From JACMNW01 sp963708425 (GTDB lineage Bacteria; Pseudomonadota; Alphaproteobacteria; Rhodobacterales; Rhodobacteraceae), in contig OY970206.1 of assembly GCA_963708425.1 (NCBI GenBank), positions 248,001 to 312,000 of the forward strand: DNA of 64,000 nucleotides. Direction: 5' to 3'. Below the pieces are notes generated by a model. The model saw only the letters and a program-made list of their open reading frames with translations, did no database searches and was not told where the DNA came from. Positions 15,380-23,886 of this stretch are shown here, piece by piece. The first letter of the stretch is position 1, and each line of letters opens with the position of its first letter. The translations under genes and the position numbers were made by a program.

Positions 15380-17505
15380 GCAGCGCCTATCAGGGCAAGC
15401 CAGGCGTCTTCGTCGATGATGGCAACACCCAAAGCTTCGGCGGCTTTGGCTTTGGAACCAGCGCCGGGGCCTGCGATCACCAGATCGGTTTTGGCGGAAA
15501 CGGAACCGGCGACTTTGGCACCAAGGGCTTCGGCGCGGGCTTTAGCTTCGGCGCGGCTCATCTTTTCCAGAGTGCCGGTGAAGACGAGGGTTTTGCCAGC
15601 GACCGGGCTGTCTTGCGGGGCGCGTTGGACAGTGTCTTGCACATTGAGGTGCGCCACGAGTGCATCGATGGCGGCGCGTTCGGCGGGGTGGTGAAAAGCG
15701 GTGACGAGGGATGCAGCCAGTACGGAACCGACGCCGTCGATGGCGGTAAGGTCCTCCCATGCGGGGCCGGAGCCGACCGTTGCCGTGGTCATAGCTGACT
15801 CGAACGCTTGCCAGCTGGAATAGTGGTTGGCCAAAAGCGTAGCGGAACTGTCGCCGACATGGCGGATGCCGAGGGCGAAGATCAGGCGGTTCAGCGGGAT
15901 GGTGCGCTTTGCTGCGATAGCGGCGAAGAGGTTGGTGGTGGATTTATCGCCCCAGCCATCGCGGTTTTTCAACTTGCGTAGCGGTTGCGCTGCATCACGG
16001 GCTTGCAGAGTGAAGATATCGGCGGGGGTTTTGATCGGCAGGTCGGGGTCGTTGAAGAATGCCTCGATCTGTTTGGCACCCAGACCTTCGATGTCGAAGG
16101 CACCGCGGCTGACGAAATGTTTAAGGCGTTCAACGGCTTGGGCGGGGCAGATCAGGCCGCCAGTGCAGCGGCGCACGGCGTCGCCGGGCTCTCGGATGGC
16201 GGGGGATGCGCAGTCGGGGCAGATGTCGGGGAATTGGTAGGGCGTGGCGGTTTCGGGGCGCTGGGTTAGATCGACGTCGGCGATTTTGGGGATCACGTCG
16301 CCGGCGCGGTACACCTGCACCAGATCGCCGATGCGGATATCGCGGCCTTGGCGGATCGGGTTGCCTTTGGCGTCGCGGCCCGCGATGTAATCTTCGTTGT
16401 GCAACGTGGCGTTCGAGACGACGACGCCGCCGACCGTTACAGGTTTCAGCCGCGCCACGGGGGATAATGCGCCAGTGCGGCCGACTTGAATGTCGATGGC
16501 AAGGAGCCGGGTCCAGGCGAGTTCTGCGGGGAATTTGTGGGCGATGGCCCAGCGGGGGGTGCTGGAGCGAAAGCCGAGGCGGGCTTGGAGGGCCAGATCG
16601 TCGACTTTGTAGACCACGCCGTCGATATCGTAGCCGAGGCTGGAGCGTTGCAGTTCGATCTGGTGGTAATGCGCCAGCATTGCGTCGGGGCCAGCGCAGG
16701 TGATGGTCAGCGGGTTGGTTTGAAAGCCAAGTGCGGTCAAGCGGGCGATTGCGCCGGATTGAGTCTTGGCCAATGGTTCGGAAAGTGCACCCCAAGCATA
16801 GGCGAAGAACCGCAAGGGGCGGGAGGCGGTGATGCTGGCGTCCAGTTGGCGCAGCGATCCGGCGGCGGCGTTGCGGGGGTTGGCGAACGTTTTCTCGGCC
16901 TTGGCCAAACCGCGGGCGTTCAGGGCGGCGAAATCGGCATGGCTCATGTACACCTCGCCGCGGACGTCCATCAGCGAGGGGATGTCGGGGCCCTGCAATC
17001 GCTTTGGGATGTCGGCGATGGTGCGAGCGTTTTCAGTGACGTTTTCGCCAACCTCGCCGTCGCCGCGGGTGGCAGCTTGCGTCAGCACGCCATTGACGTA
17101 GCGCAGGCTAAGTGACAGGCCGTCAATTTTGGGTTCGGCGGTGTAGGACAGCACGCCAGTGAAGCCGAGGAATTTGCGGACGCGGTCGTCGAAATCTGTA
17201 ATGTCGGTGTCGTCGAACGCGTTTTCGAGGCTAAGCATCCGCACGTCGTGCTTGATCTTGCCAAAACCTTCGGATGCGGCGGCACCGACTTGATCGGATG
17301 GGCTATCGGGGCGTTTCAGATTTGGAAAGCGAGCTTCAATTTCGGCGTTTCGGCGCTTTAGGGCGTCATATTCGGCATCAGAAATGTCTGGCGCATCGTT
17401 GACGTGATAGGCGCGGTTGGCATCGCCGATGAGCATGGCAAGGCGCGCGAGTTCATCGCGCGCCTGTGCATTGGTCAAATCAGCCACTGGTATCGCGCTG
17501 GTCAT
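15376..17505 (-). CDS. ligA: NAD-dependent DNA ligase LigA
   Basis: Seals nicks in replication and repair, using NAD+. Domains in order over 709 residues: Ia domain (YHVNDAPDISDAEYD, residues 33-47), adenylation domain with the nucleotidyl-lysine Lys126 in AEPKIDGLSL, OB fold, four-cysteine zinc finger (CPDCAS and CTGGLICPAQ), helix-hairpin-helix repeats, and a C-terminal BRCT domain from about residue 632. Full length. A GC-rich dyad without a T tract (GCCCCCT 17514-17520 / AGGGGGC 17539-17545) lies just upstream of the ATG. Overlaps recG by four bases. Confidence 0.97.
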   Translation of the reverse strand: MTSAIPVADLTNAQARDELARLAMLIGDANRAYHVNDAPDISDAEYDALKRRNAEIEARFPNLKRPDSPSDQVGAAASEGFGKIKHDVRMLSLENAFDDTDITDFDDRVRKFLGFTGVLSYTAEPKIDGLSLSLRYVNGVLTQAATRGDGEVGENVTENARTIADIPKRLQGPDIPSLMDVRGEVYMSHADFAALNARGLAKAEKTFANPRNAAAGSLRQLDASITASRPLRFFAYAWGALSEPLAKTQSGAIARLTALGFQTNPLTITCAGPDAMLAHYHQIELQRSSLGYDIDGVVYKVDDLALQARLGFRSSTPRWAIAHKFPAELAWTRLLAIDIQVGRTGALSPVARLKPVTVGGVVVSNATLHNEDYIAGRDAKGNPIRQGRDIRIGDLVQVYRAGDVIPKIADVDLTQRPETATPYQFPDICPDCASPAIREPGDAVRRCTGGLICPAQAVERLKHFVSRGAFDIEGLGAKQIEAFFNDPDLPIKTPADIFTLQARDAAQPLRKLKNRDGWGDKSTTNLFAAIAAKRTIPLNRLIFALGIRHVGDSSATLLANHYSSWQAFESAMTTATVGSGPAWEDLTAIDGVGSVLAASLVTAFHHPAERAAIDALVAHLNVQDTVQRAPQDSPVAGKTLVFTGTLEKMSRAEAKARAEALGAKVAGSVSAKTDLVIAGPGAGSKAKAAEALGVAIIDEDAWLALIGAA

Positions 17506-17573
17506 CGCCGCTTGCCCCCTTAGACGTGACTAAGGTTTAGGGGGCGCGTTTGGCAAGGTCTAGTGGCTGCAGT

Positions 17574-18287
17574 TTACGCGGATGCAGCAAAACGGCGCTG
17601 TGCTTCGGCTGGCATCGGTTCGCGCAGAACATAACCACGACCCCAAACGGTTTCGATGTAATTGGCACCGCTGGTCGCTTCGGCAAGTTTCTTGCGCAGT
17701 TTGCAGATGAACACGTCGATTATCTTCAATTCCGGTTCATCCATGCCGCCATAAAGATGATTGAGGAACATCTCTTTGGTCAGCGTGGTGCCTTTGCGCA
17801 GGCTAAGGAGTTCGAGCATCTGATATTCTTTGCCAGTCAGATGCACAGTCTTGCCGTCGACATCGACGGTTTTTGCATCAAGATTGACGTTCACCGTGCC
17901 AGTCTTGATGATGGACTGCGCGTGGCCCTTCGATCGGCGGATGATGGCGTGGATGCGGGCAACCAGTTCTTCGCGGTGGAACGGTTTGGTCATGTAATCA
18001 TCAGCGCCAAAACCGAAGCCTTTCAGCTTGTTGTCGGTATCGTCGGACCCGGTCAGGATCAGGATCGGCGTTTCCACCTTCGCAAGGCGCAGTTGGCGCA
18101 AAACTTCATGGCCGCTCATGTCGGGCAGGTTCAGATCCAGCAAGATCAGGTCGTAGTCATACAACTTGGCCAGATCGACGCCGTCTTCACCAAGATCGGT
18201 GCAATAGACATTCAGGTTTGCATGGGTCAGCATCAATTCAATGCTGCGCGAGGTGGTAGGATCGTCTTCAACCAACAAAATACGCAT
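17574..18287 (-). CDS. ctrA: Cell cycle response regulator CtrA
   Basis: OmpR-type master regulator of the alphaproteobacterial cell cycle; in Rhodobacterales it mainly controls motility, gene transfer agents and related traits. The receiver domain has the acidic pair in VEDDP, phospho-acceptor Asp51 (LLDLNLPD) and the Lys in MTKPFHREEL. The DNA-binding winged helix runs from about residue 125, including LTGKEYQMLELL and the conserved WGRGYVLREP. The C-terminus ends in ASA, close to the Ala-Ala degron of Caulobacter CtrA. A near-consensus CtrA box lies 57 bases upstream, suggesting autoregulation. sciP is next upstream on the same strand. Confidence 0.97.
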   Translation of the reverse strand: MRILLVEDDPTTSRSIELMLTHANLNVYCTDLGEDGVDLAKLYDYDLILLDLNLPDMSGHEVLRQLRLAKVETPILILTGSDDTDNKLKGFGFGADDYMTKPFHREELVARIHAIIRRSKGHAQSIIKTGTVNVNLDAKTVDVDGKTVHLTGKEYQMLELLSLRKGTTLTKEMFLNHLYGGMDEPELKIIDVFICKLRKKLAEATSGANYIETVWGRGYVLREPMPAEAQRRFAASA

Positions 18288-18343
18288 TAGGGGGTCATTC
18301 TCCGCTTCGGGTGCTGTTCATTAACTATCTTGGGGGGCAATGG

Positions 18344-18358
18344 TTAACCGCGCGTTAC
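18344..18358 (-). promoter_or_regulatory. Candidate CtrA box upstream of ctrA
   Basis: TTAAC-N5-GTTAC (18344-18358) differs by one base from the full TTAA-N7-TTAA box, and its left half overlaps ATGGTTAA (18340-18347), the complement of the strong half-site TTAACCAT. Another TTAA lies at 18321-18324. The position in the sciP-ctrA gap suggests feedback of CtrA on its own promoter. Confidence 0.45.
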
Positions 18359-18385
18359 CGTTGAACATGGCCAAGAAAAAACAGC

Positions 18386-18664
18386 TTAAAGTTGTCTATA
18401 TTTCTGCAAAGTTGTGACCTTTAGCGCTTTGTCGCCATGGACTTCGACGGCGGCGCGCCAAAGAGCGAATTCTTCGTCTGACACGGCGTAGCGTTCCAGC
18501 GCGTCGGATTGGGTGATCAGACCATAAATCACAGCTTTGACCACAATTGCCTTGCGACTGGCGACCCAGCGGCGGGTCTCAGCAGGCGGCAAATCGGCTC
18601 GGCTTAGCACCGTGCCATCGGGCAAAGTGACCTGGCGCGGGCCATCGACGCGTTTGAGATACAT
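18386..18664 (-). CDS. sciP: CtrA inhibitor SciP (DUF1153)
   Basis: Small DNA- and CtrA-binding protein that stops CtrA from activating its promoters. The 92-residue sequence holds the family core: LPDGTVLSRADLPPAETRRW, VASRKAIVVKAVIYGLI and YAVSDEEFALWRAAVEVHG, forming a helix-turn-helix. The ATG at 18664 has AAAGGGAA upstream; longer in-frame starts reach into non-conserved sequence. It lies 98 bp upstream of ctrA on the same strand, which keeps regulator and antagonist together. Confidence 0.92.
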   Translation of the reverse strand: MYLKRVDGPRQVTLPDGTVLSRADLPPAETRRWVASRKAIVVKAVIYGLITQSDALERYAVSDEEFALWRAAVEVHGDKALKVTTLQKYRQL

Positions 18665-18808
18665 AAGCAGGTTCCCTTTATCTTTGGGGCAGAATGGCGC
18701 AACAGGCTTAAGCATCCGTGAAAACGAGGGCTTGAGAGTGCAGCGCATTTTCATATATTCCCGTTCAAATGTGCTGTAATGCGGCCCCAACCCCCGAAAG
18801 CCTGCAAA

Positions 18809-19948
18809 ATGTCGCTTGATCAACCATTGAATTCGCTTGGCCTGGCAAAGGCCCCGCAAGATACGCGGGTGGTTGTTGCCATGTCTGGCGGCGTCGACAG
18901 CTCTGTCGTGGCGGCACAACTGGCGGAAGAAGGCTATGACGTGGTGGGCGTTACGCTGCAACTGTATGATCACGGGGCGGCGCTGGCGAAAAAGGGCGCG
19001 TGCTGTGCCGGGCGGGATATTCATGATGCGCGGCGGGTGGCGGAAACCATGGGGTTTGCGCATTACGTGCTGGATTATGAAAACACGTTTCGCGATGCGG
19101 TAATCGAGGAATTTGCCGATGCGTATCTGGCAGGATCAACGCCAGTGCCATGCATTCGCTGCAACGAACGGGTGAAGTTCAAGGATCTGCTGGCGACGGC
19201 GCGTGATCTGGATGCCGATTGCATGGCGACCGGGCACTACATTCAACGCAAAATGGGTGCGCGGGGGGCAGAGCTGCATTGTGCTGCCGATGCGGCGCGC
19301 GATCAAAGCTATTTCCTGTTTTCGACCACGGCGGAACAATTGGATTATCTGCGGTTTCCCTTGGGCCATCTGCAATCAAAGGCCGAAACACGGGCTTTGG
19401 CGGTGCGCTATGGGCTGTCGGTGGCGGATAAGCCCGATAGCCAGGACATCTGCTTTGTGCCGAACGGCAACTATGCGGCGGTGATTGAAAAGCTGCGGCC
19501 CGGCTCGGCTGATCCGGGGGATATTGTCGATTTGGCGGGCGCGGTCGTGGGGCGGCATAATGGGATTATCCATTACACCATCGGGCAGCGGCGCGGGCTG
19601 GGCATTGGCGGCTTGGGCGACCCGGTTTATGTGGTGGCGCTTGATCCGGTGCTGCGGCGGGTGATTGTGGGGCCACGCGAGGCGCTATCGACGCGCCGGG
19701 TGCCGCTGCGCGAGATCAACTGGCTGGGGGATGCAGCCTTTGACAGCCGGGCGGAATGGAACGTGTCGGTGAAAATCCGGTCGACGCGGCCACCGCGGCC
19801 AGCGGTGCTGCGACCGATTTCAGCGACCGAGGCTGAGGTGGAATTGCTGTCACCCGAAGATGGCGTGTCACCGGGGCAAGCTTGCGTGTTTTATGCCGAT
19901 AGCGACAGCCGCGTTTTGGGTGGCGGCTGGATCTGGAAGGGTCGCTGA
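18809..19948 (+). CDS. mnmA: tRNA-specific 2-thiouridylase MnmA
   Basis: Inserts sulfur at C2 of U34 in the wobble position of tRNA(Lys), tRNA(Glu) and tRNA(Gln), with ATP activation. The PP-loop SGGVDSS lies at residues 26-32. The catalytic cysteines lie in PVPCIRCNERVKF and DSQDICFVP, and the tRNA-binding GQRRGLGIGG follows. Start at ATG 18809 (379 residues); an ATG ten codons earlier (18779) is possible, and neither has a strong ribosome site. Divergent from sciP and convergent with lpxB, 11 bp apart. Confidence 0.95.
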   Translation: MSLDQPLNSLGLAKAPQDTRVVVAMSGGVDSSVVAAQLAEEGYDVVGVTLQLYDHGAALAKKGACCAGRDIHDARRVAETMGFAHYVLDYENTFRDAVIEEFADAYLAGSTPVPCIRCNERVKFKDLLATARDLDADCMATGHYIQRKMGARGAELHCAADAARDQSYFLFSTTAEQLDYLRFPLGHLQSKAETRALAVRYGLSVADKPDSQDICFVPNGNYAAVIEKLRPGSADPGDIVDLAGAVVGRHNGIIHYTIGQRRGLGIGGLGDPVYVVALDPVLRRVIVGPREALSTRRVPLREINWLGDAAFDSRAEWNVSVKIRSTRPPRPAVLRPISATEAEVELLSPEDGVSPGQACVFYADSDSRVLGGGWIWKGR

Positions 19949-19959
19949 ACCGAATGCCG

Positions 19960-21099
19960 TTATAGGACCGACAGCACCGACCTTGCGGCGCGTAGACCGG
20001 GGTCTTCGCCACCACGACCGAGGCGGGCCATGGTGATTTGCATGGCTTCGGTTTGGCTGGAGCCATCGGCGAGCAGGTTCAGTAATGCTGGGACTATCAG
20101 GTCGGGGCGACAGCGTTCGCCGAGGAATTCAGGCACGACGCGTGTTTCGGACGCGAGGTTCACCAGCGTGACTGTATCAACAAGGGCCATCTTGCGCATC
20201 AGCCAGAAGGTCAGCCGATTCATATCATAAGCGATGACCATCGGGCAGCCTTGCGCGGCGAGTTCCAGCGACACCGTGCCGGATGCTGCCAAGGCGACAT
20301 TGGCGGCGGTGAACGCTGCGGCGCGCTGGGTTGAGTCGGGTGAGATCATGTGGACTGGATCGCCGCGCCAGTTTTTCGTGACGTCGGCCACCAGAGATGA
20401 CTGGCTTTGCAGTGTCTGGATCAGCACACGGGCGGTGGGGTGTTTGGCGACGACTTGAGTTAGTACGTCGGCAAATATTGGGGCGAGGCGGGTAATTTCG
20501 GCTTTGCGTGATCCGGGCAGGACGAGGATCAGCGGTGCGTCGGGCGCTATGGCGTGGGTTGCGCGGAAGGCTATGCCATCGGCGGGGGTGGCGACGGGTT
20601 CGGAAACCACCGGGTGGCCCACAAAATCGCAGGTCATGCCGGCGGCGGTCATGTAGGGCGGCTCGAACGGCAGCAGGGCCATGACATGGTCGATAACGCG
20701 GGCCATTTTGGCGGCGCGACCGGGGCGCCATGCCCAGACGGAGGGGGCGACGTAGTGGATGGTGCGCAGGTTTGGCCGCGATTGCTTGACGATTTTGGCG
20801 ACACGCAGGCAGAAATCGGGGCTGTCGATGGTGATCAGGGCGGCGGGGTTGGCGGCGATGACAGCGGCTGCGGCCTCGGCAATGCGGCGTTTCAGGGCGC
20901 GGTATTTTGGCAGGATTTCGGCGATGCCCATGACAGACAGCTCTTCCATCGGGAATTGGCTGTGCAGGCCTTGCGCCTGCATCATTGGGCCGCCGATGCC
21001 TTGAAACTCGACATCCGGGGACAGCGATTTCAGCCCGGCCATAAGGGCTGCACCGAGGCGATCACCGGAGGGCTCGCCTGCGATGAGGAACAGCTTCAT
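19960..21099 (-). CDS. lpxB: Lipid-A-disaccharide synthase LpxB
   Basis: GT-B-fold glycosyltransferase that joins UDP-2,3-diacylglucosamine with lipid X to give the lipid A disaccharide at the inner face of the membrane. The 379-residue sequence has the N-terminal LIAGEPSGDRLGA, the stretch HYVAPSVWAWRPGRAAK and LVLPGSRKAEI, all conserved in LpxB. The ATG at 21099 overlaps the lpxI stop by four bases; the longer frame adds only MGAAA. It is the last gene of the long envelope operon. Confidence 0.96.
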   Translation of the reverse strand: MKLFLIAGEPSGDRLGAALMAGLKSLSPDVEFQGIGGPMMQAQGLHSQFPMEELSVMGIAEILPKYRALKRRIAEAAAAVIAANPAALITIDSPDFCLRVAKIVKQSRPNLRTIHYVAPSVWAWRPGRAAKMARVIDHVMALLPFEPPYMTAAGMTCDFVGHPVVSEPVATPADGIAFRATHAIAPDAPLILVLPGSRKAEITRLAPIFADVLTQVVAKHPTARVLIQTLQSQSSLVADVTKNWRGDPVHMISPDSTQRAAAFTAANVALAASGTVSLELAAQGCPMVIAYDMNRLTFWLMRKMALVDTVTLVNLASETRVVPEFLGERCRPDLIVPALLNLLADGSSQTEAMQITMARLGRGGEDPGLRAARSVLSVL

Positions 21100-21908
21100 G
21101 GCCGCCGCGCCCATAGGAACAGGCCCGTTTCGGTGGCGGCACGGATCATTGCGGGCAGGTCAAGACAGATCACGCCGCCCGCTTGCCAAGCGATACCCGC
21201 CAAGCCTGCATCGGCGGCGTGGCGGATTGTTTCAATGCCAAGCGTTGGGAGATCAATGCGCAGGTCTTGGCCGGGTTTGGGGGCTTTGTAGAACACGCCT
21301 TTGCCGTGCACTGCAGCCGGGCGCAGGCTGGTTGGCAGGTGGGCCAAACCGGCGAGCATGGCGTCTGTGCCGGCCAAAGCCTCGACTGCAAGGCATAGGC
21401 CTTGTTGCACGACGGCCCCCTGCCCTACGTCAACACTGCCAAGGGCCGTGACGATCAGCGCGGCCCGGGCGACGTCTTTTTCATCAACTGCGGTTGTGGT
21501 GCCCACAAGCAGGCCGGGGCCCGGCACAAGGGCGGGAGCAATATCGGTGACGCCGACGACGGCGAAACCGGCGTCTTCGAAGATGCCAACGACGGCGCGC
21601 AATGTTGCATCATCACCGGCTTGAAACGAGGCCAGCAGACGCGGCAGCAGTTGTGCCGAGTGCGGGTCGATCAGTGACGGGTCAAGCCTTGGGCGTTGAA
21701 CGGCCCCGGCAAACACGACGCGAGTGACGCCCTGATCTTCCAGCCAGCGCAGAAAAAGGGCAAGCCGCTCGACGCGGAACACTTGGTCGACCGCCACATC
21801 TTCTGGTACAAAGCCATCAAGTGCGCAAATTAGCGGCGGCGTATCAAGGGCAGCGACCAGCGCGGCGGGAAGTTCGCCACGTCCGGCGATCAGGGCAGTG
21901 ACGGTCAT
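21096..21908 (-). CDS. lpxI: UDP-2,3-diacylglucosamine diphosphatase LpxI (DUF1009)
   Basis: Hydrolyses UDP-2,3-diacylglucosamine to lipid X and UMP. LpxI replaces the unrelated LpxH in most Alphaproteobacteria. The 270-residue protein starts with ALIAGRGELPAAL, has VTRVVFAGAVQRPRLDP near residue 65, and the C-terminal DUF1009 segments (VVQQGLCLAVEALAGTDAML and LPTLGIETIRHAADAGLAGI). It overlaps both neighbours by four bases, so lpxA-lpxI-lpxB are tightly coupled in the order of the pathway. Confidence 0.94.
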   Translation of the reverse strand: MTVTALIAGRGELPAALVAALDTPPLICALDGFVPEDVAVDQVFRVERLALFLRWLEDQGVTRVVFAGAVQRPRLDPSLIDPHSAQLLPRLLASFQAGDDATLRAVVGIFEDAGFAVVGVTDIAPALVPGPGLLVGTTTAVDEKDVARAALIVTALGSVDVGQGAVVQQGLCLAVEALAGTDAMLAGLAHLPTSLRPAAVHGKGVFYKAPKPGQDLRIDLPTLGIETIRHAADAGLAGIAWQAGGVICLDLPAMIRAATETGLFLWARRP

Positions 21909-22702
21909 TTCGGGGTCAGGAACGAGCGATCCGACGCGGCGAGGATGAAGTCTGTCATCTCGCGCACATAGGCACTGTCGGATTCGTCGGCAAGGCGGCG
22001 GGCCCGGTCAAGGAACGTGCCTTCGCCTTGCGCCAGCATCTGATAGGCGGCGCGCATGGCGGTAATATCGGCACGGTCGACGCCGCGACGTTTCAGACCA
22101 ACAAGGTTCAGCCCGTCAAGTTCACCCCGCGGGCCTTGCACAAGGCCGAACGGCACAACGTCGTTGGTCACCATGGTGACGGCACCGATGATGGCCCCGC
22201 GACCAATGCGCACGAATTGGTGGATGCCAGAAAGCCCGCCGATGATGACATCATCGCCAATGTTGCAGTGGCCGGCGATTGCGACCTGATTGGCAAGGAT
22301 CACTCTGTCGCCAAGTGTCGCATCGTGGCCGACATGCGCGCCTGTCATCAGCAGGCAATCGTTGCCAACGCGGGTAATGCCGCCGCCGCCTTCAGTGCCG
22401 GTATTCAGCGTCGCCCCTTCGCGAATGCGGCAGCGTTCGCCGACAACCAGGCGGGTGCGTTCGCCCTTGAATTTGAGATCTTGCGGGATTTCGCCCACAC
22501 AGGCGAACGGGAAGATCACCGATGCAGCACCAACATCTGTCCAGCCAGTGACGACAGCGTGGCTTTTGACGATAACGCCTTCAGCAAGGGTTACTTCGGC
22601 CCCGATCAGCGAAAACGGCCCCACCTCGGCCCCTGCGCCAATAATCGCCCCCGGTTCAATATGCGCACTGGGGTGGATGCGGGCATCATGCGAGATGGTC
22701 AT
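21905..22702 (-). CDS. lpxA: Acyl-ACP--UDP-N-acetylglucosamine O-acyltransferase LpxA
   Basis: First enzyme of lipid A synthesis, a left-handed beta-helix trimer that puts a 3-hydroxyacyl chain on UDP-GlcNAc. The 265-residue protein is built of hexapeptide repeats (for instance IHPSAHIEPGAIIGAGAEVG) up to about residue 185, followed by the helical C-terminal domain. The catalytic His lies in LLMTGAHVGHDATLGD, and GGLSGIHQFVRIGRGA is a family signature. It follows fabZ by five bases. Confidence 0.96.
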   Translation of the reverse strand: MTISHDARIHPSAHIEPGAIIGAGAEVGPFSLIGAEVTLAEGVIVKSHAVVTGWTDVGAASVIFPFACVGEIPQDLKFKGERTRLVVGERCRIREGATLNTGTEGGGGITRVGNDCLLMTGAHVGHDATLGDRVILANQVAIAGHCNIGDDVIIGGLSGIHQFVRIGRGAIIGAVTMVTNDVVPFGLVQGPRGELDGLNLVGLKRRGVDRADITAMRAAYQMLAQGEGTFLDRARRLADESDSAYVREMTDFILAASDRSFLTPK

Positions 22703-22707
22703 AAAGA

Positions 22708-23187
22708 TTATGCCTTCGGCAAATCGAACATGGCGGTAAATGTGGCCTCGCAGGCGAGTTCAGCGCCAACCATCGCACGGCCATCGAATTTCCAGACCCT
22801 ACCCCCGCCGCGCAGGGCGGAAACGTGCAGTTCCAGCACATCCCCCGGCACGACTTTGCGACGGAATTTCACGCCGTCCACCCCCATGAAAAACACCCGC
22901 GCGCCCTTGTCGACCAGATCCATCGAGAGACCGACCAGTATGCCGGAGGTCTGTGCCATTGCCTCGATGATCATCACGCCGGGGAAGATTGGCATGCCGG
23001 GAAAATGGCCCTGAAACTGTGGTTCATTGAACGTAACGTTCTTGATACCAACGCAGGATTTCTGCAGCACGATGTCGCGCACCTTGTCGATCAGCAAGAA
23101 TGGATAGCGATGTGGAATGATACGCTGGATCAGATCAATATCGGCTTCCGTCACTGATTTGACATCGGTTGGGGTCTGATCGGACAT
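22708..23187 (-). CDS. fabZ: 3-hydroxyacyl-ACP dehydratase FabZ
   Basis: Hot-dog-fold dehydratase of fatty acid elongation; it draws from the same 3-hydroxyacyl-ACP pool as LpxA and so balances phospholipid and lipid A synthesis. The 159-residue protein has IIPHRYPFLLIDKV with the catalytic His, and HFPGMPIFPGVMIIEAMAQ with the catalytic Glu. It stands between skp and lpxA, as in many Gram-negative genomes. Confidence 0.96.
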   Translation of the reverse strand: MSDQTPTDVKSVTEADIDLIQRIIPHRYPFLLIDKVRDIVLQKSCVGIKNVTFNEPQFQGHFPGMPIFPGVMIIEAMAQTSGILVGLSMDLVDKGARVFFMGVDGVKFRRKVVPGDVLELHVSALRGGGRVWKFDGRAMVGAELACEATFTAMFDLPKA

Positions 23188-23298
23188 GTCATCTCCTGAA
23201 CGGCGGGACTGGTGCGAAGGGCGCTACAGCGTTGCTAGCAAGTTGGGCATGATCCGACAAGCCGCCGCCGTATCAATAACGGCACCGCGCCAATCGGG

Positions 23299-23886
23299 TT
23301 ACGGTGCGGGATCGGGGGCAGGTTCTGGGGCTGCGATGGGTTTTGGCTGAAGACTATCATCAAGCAGCGTATCAACGCGGGCGATGGCGCGATCCGTCAC
23401 GTCTACCCGTTCAAATGACAAGAATACGGTCTTTTTATCGAGGATAACCAAGGCCCCCATTTCGCCCATCAGATCGCCCAAAATTGGCACGATTGCGGTC
23501 AGGAATTTTTGACGGTCTTCATCACGCAGGGTGGTCAGGCTGCGCGATTTTGCCAGGCGGGCAGCTCTTATTTCTTCGGCTTTGGCGTTGAAGGCATCGG
23601 CAAGGCTGCGAAACTCTTCTGGCGGCAGGGTTGGGCGACGCTCTGTCAGGTCTTTTTCTTCAGCCTCTAACGCTTGTTCCAGTTGTTTGTTTTCGGCCAG
23701 CAGATCGGCCTGAGCCGCCTCTAGCCGGGCAACCGCTGCTTTGCCAAAGCGGGATTCTGCGAACAAACGTTCGGGATCGACTGTCAGGACAGCACTTTGC
23801 GAGGGCGTGCTTTGTTGCGCAAAGGCCAGAGATGCCGGGACGGCAAGGGCCAGTGCAAGCGCATATGCAACGGCCCTGCCAAGCAT
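23299..23886 (-). CDS. OmpH/Skp family periplasmic chaperone
   Basis: Predicted periplasmic holdase for unfolded outer-membrane proteins on their way to BamA. The 195-residue protein has a signal peptide (cleavage after about residue 23, SLAFA-QQ), a short beta region, then a long charged coiled coil (about residues 45-135) that would form the Skp tentacles, and a return to GALVILDKKTVFLS as in the OmpH domain. The tail is Pro/Ala-rich. ATG shares one base with the bamA stop (TGATG). Confidence 0.88.
   Translation of the reverse strand: MLGRAVAYALALALAVPASLAFAQQSTPSQSAVLTVDPERLFAESRFGKAAVARLEAAQADLLAENKQLEQALEAEEKDLTERRPTLPPEEFRSLADAFNAKAEEIRAARLAKSRSLTTLRDEDRQKFLTAIVPILGDLMGEMGALVILDKKTVFLSFERVDVTDRAIARVDTLLDDSLQPKPIAAPEPAPDPAP

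Noticed and set aside
17514..17545. GCCCCCT/AGGGGGC dyad between ligA and ctrA as a ctrA terminator
   Set aside because: It lies upstream of the ligA start on the same strand and 227 bases or less from nothing it could end except ctrA read-through; it has no T tract and a 18-base loop, so I only mention it as a possible leader structure.
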